Part shown: positions 21,907 through 32,700 of the stretch, one piece after another
Layout: each line of letters opens with the position of its first letter
Position numbering within the stretch: the stretch's first letter is position 1
NCBI GenBank assembly: GCA_030248195.1
Contig: JASAND010030909.1
Coordinates: 48,747 to 112,746, forward strand
DNA length: 64,000 nt
Direction of reading: 5' to 3'
From: Trissonchulus latispiculum
Lineage: Eukaryota; Nematoda; Enoplea; Enoplida; Ironidae
Made by a program: the position numbers and the translations under genes
Notes under the pieces: generated by a model
What the model was told of the DNA's origin: nothing
Database searches by the model: none
Seen by the model: only the letters and a program-made list of their open reading frames with translations

Positions 21907-23127
21907 TTCACTTATCCAAATGCATAGCGGATAAAAACTCTACTACTCTTCTAACCTGTGCTCAGTCTTTAATTCGTATCAACAGTAAACCTCTGCTGCT
22001 CAATCAAATATATATCATTGTTTTATTACTATTCTTTAAAACGGTGCTCCAGACAACAGCGGACATTTCTTAACTTTTCTATTTGAGACTTGGCCTCCCC
22101 TCCGACCCTTTTCTGCAGCCCCTGTTTTTCACCATTTGCCTTTCCAAGTGGGCATTTTATAGATTTCAGCCATCCTAGTCTCTATAGGTATGCGGGGGGC
22201 AACTTGTGTTGGAGAGAACAACACTTGTTGCCCTGGGCGAGACTGCAATAACCGTACGCCGGCTTGGCTTGGGGACTACGTTTTCTATCCGTAGTCTTCT
22301 TCTCTCCGTCTCTTGTCCGTTTTGCGGTCTGCGGAGAGAAACACCTGACAGGCCTCACGCAGTGCCTAAACGGTGTCGAGCCCTCACCAAAAAAAAAAAA
22401 ACCAATTGCTCAACACATGCTAATCAAGGTGCTGAAGAAGTAAATATTTAATCCTATTCTGAAGGAGGATTAGATGATTAACTGCGAACTTTCTGCTAAT
22501 TTTTCGAAATTATTGCTATCTGCAGTCAAACCTAATGGCGAAACTTTTTGCTAGATACCTACCTAGAAATTTCCCATGTTGCTGCTAATAGCAAGAAACC
22601 AAATTAAAAAGTTCGCTAAACAATTTTCATAGTTTAACGAGAATTGAAAGAATTTTTAATTCTTAAAAATTTGGAAATAATTCGACACTTTTAGTTTCGT
22701 TGTACTACTCCTAACTAACACAACAACAGTATTCATCCCAGATAGAGGCATGTGTAATTCAACCGATTAATTCAAATTGATTTGTTGCATCAAATTTAAA
22801 GACTGCTGATTTCCTAAGAAAAAGTTAAGCAAGTGATTAGCTAGCAGATCCGACAGTTCTTGCTATCACATGATAATGGCATAAAATTCTTGTAGCTGAT
22901 TTGCTCAAATACAAAAATCCAGCATTTTGATTGGCCATTTCATGGCAATGCTAACCATTTCCTAAGCAACTGATAAACTGATGATTTGTTAATCAATTGC
23001 TAATCAGATGTGGTGCAATGAAGTTGTTGCTAAGCAAATTCTCAAGATTAGCACTTGTTTAGCTGATCATTTTGTCTTTGGATTAGCAAATGCATAGCAA
23101 ATAGTTAATGACATTTGGTACAAACGG

Positions 23128-23822
23128 TCGTTAGTTTAATAGACAACCACATGATTCAGCAAAGTTTCCCCTGAATTGCCTGAGTATCACATGGTTAAAA
23201 TTTGATCCTTTTGATGTTGAAACGAAATAGTCGTTCTTGTCAGGCACGTTCATGTTCGAAATATGTTGCATTGTCAACCTTCATCAAAAATAAACGAATA
23301 TAAAATACGCCAAATTGAAAACTGAATACAGTTCTATGCTAAAGTTGGTCAAATTATAACTTAGTATATTCACGTAATCATAGGATAAACGCTAAGAGCT
23401 GAATGAATCTAATCCATTTTATTTATAACAGTCGATCATTTTTATAGGAAAATCAACCAAGATAAATCCGTGCACTAATAGGAAAACTTAACTATTTAGC
23501 ATATCTTATAATTTCAGCTTATACCATTAAACCGGCGATTTCCAGGTCTTTTGGGACAACTAAAGCGACCTAAATAAAATCGCTAGATTTTGACAAAAAG
23601 ACTTCAGGCTACAGAAGTACGCTTTGAACTGCATTTCCTACTGCCACCAAACCAAACAAACCATCGGTCCTTCAACCTTGACTGTGAACCTAGTACAGTA
23701 AACAAATCCGAACGAGTTGGCAGGAAACAAAATCTTGGCTGCGCAACCGACTGCTACCTTATACTAGGCGATACCCAAACTCCCTATTTTGCAAGCATTC
23801 TTACAAGCGTAAAAAGTGGAGA
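23128..23822. other. Upstream region of the 7TM gene
   Basis: No repeat end or coding frame is convincing. It should contain the promoter and 5' UTR of the gene at 23823. I see no clear TATA box or initiator that I would defend. Confidence 0.35.
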
Positions 23823-24773
23823 ATGAACTTTTCCATTGAAATACCAGTAAATCTTTCAAACAACGACACAATTGACACTGAACTATTTGTTCCCCCGAGA
23901 CCTCTTTTTCTTGAATGGATTGCGCTCTTCGGAATGATTGCAGCAGCCATTCTTTGCCTACTGAATGCAGCGCATATAATTTCTGAACGGCAGTTTGGCA
24001 GTATGCCAATTTATTATCTGATGTGCAGCGGGATTGTGGTGGATGCAATTTTTTGCATTTCTACAGTTTTACTGAAGTTAGTAATATTAACTGGCACCAT
24101 GTTTATACCTTGGGACGACCAGATTGGAATTACTGGTTTTATCGATGCTTGGTGCTACACATGTCAATTATATCACCATTTTACGCTTGGAGCGAGCAGA
24201 TTTTTACTTTTGTGTAAAACACCGTCTACTTACTATTTAAACTTATTGCTAAAAAGCAAGTATTTTTACATCGGATCCGTATTATTTGCTTGGATAGGGG
24301 CAGCTTTAGACGTGAAAATTTTATTGTGGGACTTTGGCAGTTACTTCAGCCCCAGTGGGTTTGTTGAATTAATCGATCCTAATCCCGACTGGGCTTTGTA
24401 CGATTCGATTTGGCTTTGGAAGGAGTCGGTGCTCATTTGCGTCAGTTTCTTCGTTTATTTGATCAGCTTTGCCATGGTAGTTTATCAGAAGTTTTCGAAA
24501 ACAGCTGCGGCTACTGTAGGGCCGGAGATTAAAATTCTATATATTGCAGTCAGCAATTTTGCGGTTCAGCTTTGTGTAGTGATTATATGGCGTTTGTGGT
24601 TTGCAGCCTATGACTATGTAGTGATAGCCAATTGCTGCGCAGCCAGTGTACTAAGATTGGTTTTTATGAAATCGGCTCGGCAGGGATTTTTAAAATTTAT
24701 TACCATGTCCAAAACGACATCAGTCGCTTCTATGACAGGATCGTCTGCACCCAAACCATTGTTGGTGAAATGA
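23823..24773 (+). CDS. Seven-transmembrane receptor-like protein (GPCR, rhodopsin-like fold), intronless
   Basis: A single open frame of 316 residues. The N-terminus has three N-glycosylation sites (N2, N10, N14) and no signal peptide. Seven hydrophobic segments lie at about 29-52, 62-90, 104-131, 147-169, 199-222, 236-260 and 262-284. Segment 1 ends in LLN, segment 2 has an Asp in VVDAIF (position 74, the usual conserved Asp), and segment 3 starts beside Cys111. ASRFL occupies the DRY position and segment 7 has no NPxxY. The tail is short and Ser/Thr-rich. The topology suggests a divergent rhodopsin-like receptor of unknown ligand. An orphan membrane protein is the alternative. It is the only intronless host gene seen here. 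Confidence 0.75.
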   Translation: MNFSIEIPVNLSNNDTIDTELFVPPRPLFLEWIALFGMIAAAILCLLNAAHIISERQFGSMPIYYLMCSGIVVDAIFCISTVLLKLVILTGTMFIPWDDQIGITGFIDAWCYTCQLYHHFTLGASRFLLLCKTPSTYYLNLLLKSKYFYIGSVLFAWIGAALDVKILLWDFGSYFSPSGFVELIDPNPDWALYDSIWLWKESVLICVSFFVYLISFAMVVYQKFSKTAAATVGPEIKILYIAVSNFAVQLCVVIIWRLWFAAYDYVVIANCCAASVLRLVFMKSARQGFLKFITMSKTTSVASMTGSSAPKPLLVK

Positions 24774-25180
24774 AAGGAAGGGAAAATATATAATAACTTC
24801 TTTGGGGGACTTCTTGAGCCTATCCCCTCAGGCCTAACATTTGATTTTTAAGGTTTAAAGTACTAACCGTCAATTTATGTTCATTGTTTTCAACACTGTG
24901 TAAGCGGTCGCAAATGTACAGTAAGCAAGCAGACTGTAATTGCTAAAGAATAGCAGAAAGCGACATTGGACTCAACAAACTAAAGATACAAGCTGACTGC
25001 TTGATTACTACTCATGTGACAGCAGTCCGACTCCGAGCCTCTCCAGTTTCAGAATCTTCAACTTTTATCAGCAATGTTCATTTACTACATAACAAAGATG
25101 GATTCGCTTTTACGACATAACAGACAAACATTTACCTTGTATGTACTGTATTATCACTCTGTGAATGTAGCATACATGTA

Positions 25181-25217
<37 letters not shown>

Positions 25218-26618
25218 GGGGGGTTTCACCCCCATACCTGGAGCTCAACCCCCCAGAGGGATCGCTCTCCCCCCAGAATCCGGATTTTCCCGGTTTTTCG
25301 GGCAAGAAACCGGTTCGCCTCCTGCACATGTCTGGAATCCAAATATCAAATTTGTAGCGTAGACAGAAATGAATTTATTTATTTTATCAACAACTAACTA
25401 AACTGTTAACTAAGCAAATGAAAGATCGGATCCATCACGACAGGAGGTAGCTTATGGCTTATTAAAGTTTTGTCATTTTAAGAGCCTATAATTTTCTTAC
25501 ATTGGACTTTTACCAGCAATGAAAACAAGAAGGATTGACGAAAAGGTTAATTCAAACCAATGATCCTTTTTCATTCACACAAATATCCAAAACTCAAACA
25601 TCACGGGTAAAACGGCCTACTTTACTCATATTTTGTAGGTCAGCTTAGCTGTCTAAAAGGCAAGACAATTTCGAACCTTGATTTTATAACTTCTTTGTAT
25701 AATGCTGCGCACAAGTTGACAAATTTGTTTGTTGTTGGTTTAATTTTCTGTTGAGGTATGAGGTTGTCACCAACACAGTGACAAAAAACCATATTCAGGA
25801 TTTACAAAACATGAAAATGGAAATAGTCTAAAAAGAAAAGGATTAATTTCATGGAGAAACGTTTGGAGTGATTCATACAGTGGTATGAGAAGGATGAAAG
25901 GAAACTGGACATGCTCGGAAAGTTTGGCTCACAAATCGTAACGAGCTAAGTCATATCAACTGTTTAATCTTAATATTATAACTTAATATTATAACTTTTA
26001 AAACATTCAATACACCTGCATATCCACGCATTCATTAAGGCTGACCAGAGAGGAGAAGGTACTCTCTGCATCAGTTCGGCCGCAAACACGAAAATTTGGA
26101 TCCTTGGGATCCGTTTGGACAATAGACCTACTCTGGTCATTGTTCCTTCCAGCTCCTAACAAGGGGCCGCTCCAAGAATCATCCAGGGAATACCTTGGAC
26201 ATCCCTCCTATGGGCAATTTACCGAGTCTGTGCAAGGGGCGGCCGCCTGCTAGGTGTGCGCTGTCACGTGGCCTTCATTACGGTGAAAGTAATGGACGCC
26301 TCGATAGCCTTGGAGAACACCTCGGATAATTGCGATTGCAGTTATTCAGTGTCAGCCCCCCTCCCAGACAAAATTTGAAAACAGCTGACACTACCCCTAA
26401 CCGGAATACCAACTGGGGTGAGGTGGCCGGAAAAAAAGCAAATGAAACTCTAAGCTCTCCAACTGTTCTCAGGTTTTATCCAGCGAATAAGGAGTAAGGA
26501 CAATTTATACAAGGTATGTGACGCTCTATTGTATTGCATTGTATTGAGGTAACCGGCAACCCTCTCGCAAATTTAAGGAAAATCGGATGCTTATAAACAA
26601 TATAACGTAACATTTTGC
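24774..26618. other. Intergenic region between 7TM and sirtuin genes
   Basis: Holds the 3' end of the receptor gene, a poly-G tract and a GC-balanced stretch at 26040-26410. That stretch includes a 9-bp inverted pair (TGACCAGAG at 26042, CTCTGGTCA at 26131). No gene is supported. Confidence 0.4.
25182..25216. repeat. Poly-G tract, 35 nt
   Basis: Thirty-five consecutive G, then T and six more G. C-runs in the following 70 nt could pair with it. G-quadruplex formation or assembly error is likely here. Confidence 0.95.
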
Positions 26619-26624
26619 TTTATT
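26619..26624 (-). promoter_or_regulatory. Polyadenylation signal of the sirtuin gene
   Basis: AATAAA on the minus strand about 72 nt after the stop codon of the sirtuin gene. This is the first canonical signal downstream, and its position is typical. Confidence 0.6.
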
Positions 26625-26695
26625 GGTCTGTAAACTTGTAATTTTAATAAAGTCATAAAAGTGTCCGCCTGTTAGTACTGCTACCATTCCTTCGA

Positions 26696-26743
26696 TTAGT
26701 TTATGATTTCGTCGACTTGGCGGTGAGTGGTGGCCACATCTTG
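26696..26743 (-). CDS. Sirtuin exon 11, C-terminus
   Basis: QDVATTHRQVDEIIN then TAA. TTGTTGTAG acceptor. The tail is short, without the extension found after the core in SIRT1 or SIRT2. Confidence 0.8.
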   Translation of the reverse strand, partial: QDVATTHRQVDEIIN

Positions 26744-29700
26744 CTACAACAAGCAAACAGTATTAATTTTCTTCTTTCTAAAAATTCCTTGAACAGGGCA
26801 AAAAGTACATAGTTAGCTTTATTTCAGTGTTACTAACCACATATTTTTTTAAATCTTTTTAAAGCCCTAATAGAATATCACAGTACGTATTATCCAATTC
26901 GCACTTACTTCACAACCCATTATTTTGGCCAGTATCAGGGCACCTTCGTCACACTTTTGTTGCAAATAGATATCTCTGAAAATATATCATGCATAGATAA
27001 TAAACAGATACAACAGCGAAGGTACCCTTATTATCTTCAGAATCTTAGGCTGCCAGCGCTCAAATGATCTTTTAACAGTTTAGACTGACAGTTTCCTGAT
27101 ATAATTCTGCTTCTATGGTCACAGTGAAGGAAGCAACTCATAACACGGCTTAAAATTTTATATTTTTAAACTCAATGAAAGGATAAAAACGGCGGCCCAG
27201 CGATCACAAATTCTAAAGATAAGTCTTTGGCTGAGAGAGTACACCAACGTTGGATTCCTCCTGTTGTTGGCATTTTTTACCTTAGTGACCGTAGGGCAGG
27301 CGTTTTCATTATTTCACCATCTTACCTAACATTGGAAGGCGAATCGAACTCAAATCCGAACGGACAAGACTTCGACTTCTAAATCAAAAAAACAGTAATC
27401 TAGCATAGTAATCAACATACTCCAGCAAAAAACTCAATGACGGGGAACTTATATATGGACAGGCGTTTCTAACAAAATCAAAATATTAAGATTCCATGCT
27501 CCCAAAATTCACATTTTAAAACTATGTAAAACTTGAAAACATTTAAACTAAGAATGAAGCTTCGACTATTTACATTTACATTTACATAGTTTGAAGAAAA
27601 AGCTGAACACACCAATCCAACTTTTTCCAAGTTGATGAGAACTCTTGGAATGCCAGAACCAACTCGATCAACCAGTGCCAAAAATTCCGGCACATGAAAA
27701 CTTGTCCCCATCGCTATGAGCAAATCGCAGCGCTCAAAATCCTAAAAACGCCAATCGGTTAATTTGATGTATATGTCGTGTCGAAAACACAAATTTGACG
27801 TAGTTGCAAATTTCGTCAACGAAAACGCAAATTTGCGTTTACGTTAACGAAAACACAAATGGTCCTCTCCCTTAAGGCTGACTGGACTGTCAACAGTGTA
27901 AACTATGTGTAAACATGCATATGCAGAAGAGTTTACACATTGAGTTACGTGTGTATGTAGGATATGTTGGATATGATTGGGCCAACAAATCACATAATTT
28001 GATGCTCCGCTCTAGTGAAGCAATTTTACTCGACTTTTCTTGAAACTACTTCTACAGAAAAGTTAAAGGGAAACTGCATTACATAAATTACATTAGTTTA
28101 AATTAGACATTAAATTAAAGGTTAAGCATTAAAAATTTAGCTGTTTTGGTCGATTTTAGCTACACTTTTTTAAATGCGAATTTACAGCAACAAGTTAGAG
28201 CAAAATTGTTTATAGCAACGGAATCAGCAAGCCATGATCTTTCCAACGATATGATTATTATGATCTAATATTGCGCCAACCGCCGGCAATAAGCTGTTGA
28301 AGTTGCAAAATTTTTCTTAGGGGGACTTCCTTGATATTATCCCGTTAATATTAAAATCATGTTCAAGGTTAATTCAATCACAATTAGTTTGGACTTGGAG
28401 GTTTCATTTTTGATTATAGAAGGAAGATTTTTACGTAAGAAGGTAAGCCCGTAAGTTTGTATTTTAGTAAAACTGTGTTAAACAGTTAGATAATAATATT
28501 TCAATCCTTTCTAAAATTGCTATTTCGAGATCTTCCCGTTAACGTTTAGTGATTAACCTTTAACTTTATGTCAGTTTTCAAGCTGTAATGTCTAATTTAG
28601 AAAATTAAAGTAATGTAATCTAGTATGTAATGCAGTTTCCCTTTAACTTTTCTGTAGAAGTAGTTTCAAGAAAAGTCGAGTAAAATTGCTTCACTAGGGC
28701 GGAGCATCAAATTATGTGATTTCTTGGCCCAATTATATCCAACATATCCTACGTACACACGTAACACAATGTGTAAACGCTTCTGCATATGCATGTTTAC
28801 ACATAGTTTACACTGTCGACAGTCCAGCCAGCCTTAAGGGAGAGGACCATTTGTGTTTTCGTTAACGTAAACGCAAATTTGCGTTTTCGTTGACGAAATT
28901 TGCAATTATGTCAAATTTGTGTTTTTGACACGACATATACATTGAGAATATTGATTACAGATGACGTCAAGCAATGAGCATAGCAAGACTACTCTGAACA
29001 GTAGATTAGGTTAGAGGTTAGAGATTACAAGGAGCAAACAGGTTTAAAAAATTTGTAATGGGATTAGAACCAAAAACACGGTTTGCTATCTGTCCGTTAA
29101 CGACCCATCTCCACCTTATATATAGAAACCTTCTTGAATCAAACCAAACTAATGTCTCCGCTGTTTAGAAGAAGGAAGAAACCGATGAAAACACATTTGG
29201 TTGGATGCAAGCTTAATACCTGACGGCTAGACTTTGCAACAAAATTTTCAATTTCAGGCATGTTGTCACCATACATGAGAATCCCTAAAAAATAAAAACA
29301 AATATAAATTCTAATATTTCATTTTCTGCTCGACTCTTGGATAATATGAACTTCAGGCGCAGATCAAATCACACCAAATCACGAACTGCATTAGGTACTG
29401 TTCCTGCCCGGCCGGTTTTCGGCAGGCTGCCGGCTGGCAGGATTGACACTGGTCAGCCAACAACTCTAACATTGAGTATGTACTAGGGGTTGTTATGCAG
29501 CTTACATAAGATTGGAACTTTACGTACATGGCTTAATTATTCCGTCACAATCACACTTGGCCACACCACTGCGCATAATTCTATCTGGAACAGGAGAATA
29601 ATAATCTCACTTTCTGTATTTATAAGAATATATACTTGTAAAGTACATAATACCGGAGGTAGTGAATTACCGAATAATTAAGATGTTGGACGCCGGATCG

Positions 29701-32700
29701 TAAGATACGACATTCGTCAATCATCGCCTTAATCTATAACTGAAAGTTAAAAGACATATCAGTCTTTTGAGATTGGGTAGTGGGCATGCAGTAAACTTGC
29801 CTTCCATATTTTCAGCTTTATACATTTTCATTTTTCAAGCCAACGGTATATAGTACAGCTCAATTTTGTAAGCTCACTTGTAGTCCAGGAAGCTTTTGTA
29901 AAGGTTACTCGTGACCTCACTCGGAGCTTCTCCTGCTAGTGCACGCACATACAAAAATCTTTGAAAGCACTTTCGGAAGTGACACAACTTATTCCTCTAC
30001 CAGCTATTCGGCAAATAAATAACCTATACATATATAAACAGAAAACTATCTGACGAAACCCAATTAAACCAATTAACATTTAATTAGCTGCTCTTTGTCC
30101 GTGGTAAATTTCTCTAAATGTTTTACTTTTAAGATCATTTTTGGAATATTCCGCAAAACACTCCAGGCAATAGGCTTTCCTTAGGTGGCCATGGCATTCC
30201 ACAACCTTCTCTTCTGGTAAACCAGCTTTGGTATGAAGTCCGTCGACATTCTACAATCTTCAATGTCTTTAATATGCAAATTAGCTGTCTAGTTAGTGCG
30301 GTAAACATTAAAAAAGGGGGTAGTTCTGCAACTGAGCATATCATTTTGGCAAGCTTGCAACGGAATAATTTTATTAACTTATAGGTAAGTGGGCAACCTT
30401 TCTATTGGTTTTGTTTTCCGGTTACTTACCTAATGTTAGCCCTAAGCCTAAATACGATTATATATATACGGTAAAACTTTCTAAACGGTTAGGTAGTAGA
30501 GACGAGCAAGGGCCAGATTTTTTCGGCCCGGCCCGTCCCGGCTCGCCGAAGGTAAATTTCCAAGATCTTACAATATTATTTCAAAGGCTTCTATACAACA
30601 TGGAAACGCTAAATTCCACTGCGAAATGTTGGAATTTGCCATAAAACAACCAGAAGGAGTAAATTTGTAGCAAATTTTAGTGCTTTGACGCATTTTGTTA
30701 GAGCCGATCCGGCCCGTTTTGGCTCGCTCCGGCCCGCAGTTAGGCCGAGCCGGCCCGGGGCGGCCCGACGGGCCGAAATGCTCATCTTTATTAAGGTGGT
30801 GATTCCTTTTGGGCACATATTGTTGGTTGTCGGCTCAAACCAAGATGAAATTTGATGAAACTTTCCAAAATAGGTTCATTTGATATTCTAATACCCTCCG
30901 CGCAATCCCGCTTCAAAATTTCGAGATTACCGATCAGGATAGTTTTTGCCAATTTTTTACAGTTGAGCAGAAGCTGCATAGTTATGACTATATTCATTCG
31001 ACAGATCTCGTTGAGCTCTACATTTTTGCTTTTGAATCATCTTTCTAGCTTTTCGCAATCGAGAGATGTAGCAGATTTTCTTATTTTGGCGGTGAAAACT
31101 TGTCATTTTCTCAAAAATCAAATAATCCAAAATTTCTTGAGCTACGCAAGCCGTAAAATTAAACTAAGGGTGTCGATTTGAAGGTCTCGTCGAGGCCGAT
31201 CATCCGTGGCATAATAATCCTCCAACTGCTATCCCGTGAGCTGCTATCATAAAAATGCAGTTTTTGCAAAAACATGACCAAATTTTTTCCAGCCATTGTG
31301 GAGCATTTACTATGCAAGCTAGAGAGTTGCCACTTACTAGACATGTTTTACACAAAAATACCCAGGGACCCTTTTTTAGTTGCCCCGATTGCTGCTTTGT
31401 AGCTAAGATGACCGCATGCTAAAGTTTGGAAAGGTAGGCAAAATCCAGGTTGCGCAAATATTTTAGCTAATTTATTCACAACGAAAAGTGATTTCATGAT
31501 AAATAAAAAAGAGTCCCCAGATATTTGACAGTGGAATCGAATAATGTAGTCGATGCCTCACGAAAAAATTTACTTTAATCTGCAAAAAATCCAGAAAATT
31601 AAAGTATATACTTCGAAAATCCAGTAAAATAGTTTCCGAGAACTGAAGTTAGTTTCATTGCATTCATTAGAAAGAGAAAATCTCAAGCTCCATTTTGATA
31701 TAAAAATGGTGTCTTAACTCCGAGTAATGAATGAGTAATAAGGGTTCAAAGTTGATGTCTCCAAAGGGAATCACCACCTTAAGTAGCTGTTTGCGTTCAC
31801 CAGAACACTTATCCATACATACATCCATACACCTATACAATCCTTTATCTTACAAATTCTGTTTGCGTCTGCAGATTAACAAAAACATATCATTGTTCTG
31901 GAATTTGCCATTGGTTGCGAGCACGTGTGAGTGCTAGATATGTACGTTTTTAATCGTGATTTCAATCTTCCAATTTTGCTGATTATCACTAGCGTTGTGC
32001 CCTCCAAGGGTCCACGTGACAAGGCAAGCAAGCGCGTTTTACACAATGTTTCTGCTAACATTCTTTTAACCCTTCAAAGCTAAACCTCAACCTGTGCTTT
32101 TGTACCCGAAAAAGTTTTTGCTGTGCGAGATATCCTGCTTTTCCACTTTACACAGGCGTTAAGAACATGCATATATGATGTAGAATGCCGATGTTGAAAC
32201 GCAATGATGAGGTTTACGCAAACCACTGATAATTAATTAACTAATCAAAATAACTTGAAACCTCGGTAACGGATTTATATATGAGTGGGTCCTTTGAAAA
32301 CAAGTGTTAGATTATTTTCTGTCATTTTAAGTTAAAGTCTACGTTTTCATTAATATTGGGATTTACCTGAGTGTAAACTCTGAGCAGTCGGTTCTGATCG
32401 TGCAGCGTTTTGATGAAACGATGAGCCAGTGTTGGCTAAAACACAATTAAACAAAACTGTAAGCAAACAGCGAACAAAACTTTAAATAATGTGAAAAAGT
32501 GGTGTCAGAAAAATTATTACATGATATAAAACGATTGAATGAACTGCTGTAGGCCAGGGCCAACCTGCAAATTGAATCGATCACTAGAATTACTTTTGTG
32601 CCCAACAACTCTGTTTCACCAGTGAATCAATATTTTCATATTTGCGACAAGCCTGAAACATTGCCTACCCAATACCCATCTATCAAACAATTGGTCGATT

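Larger units (their letters stand above)
19160..22390 (-). mobile_element. APE/RNase H non-LTR retrotransposon, copy B
   Basis: In minus-strand order: a 5' leader, an APE endonuclease frame starting at 21906, the last part of the RT, and an RNase H-containing C-terminal frame ending at 19225. The frames are much less decayed than in copy A, so the insertion is younger. The RT finger and palm segments before the FADD box are missing and one frameshift lies near 20440. It is therefore not autonomous. The outer boundaries are approximate. Confidence 0.85.
18947..23127. mobile_element. GATTAGC-word terminal-repeat element, split by a LINE
   Basis: Ends are GTTTGCACCAAATGT (about 18949) and ACATTTGGTACAAAC (ending near 23127), inverted with one mismatch. 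The outer parts (18949-19060 and 22402-23127) are dense in GATTAGC, TTGCTAA, CAATTGCT and their complements. The middle is a LINE on the minus strand. This fits a non-autonomous DNA element later hit by a LINE. Confidence 0.6.

Noticed and set aside
25132..25329. Minus-strand frame with a poly-proline run
   Set aside because: Created by the poly-G tract.
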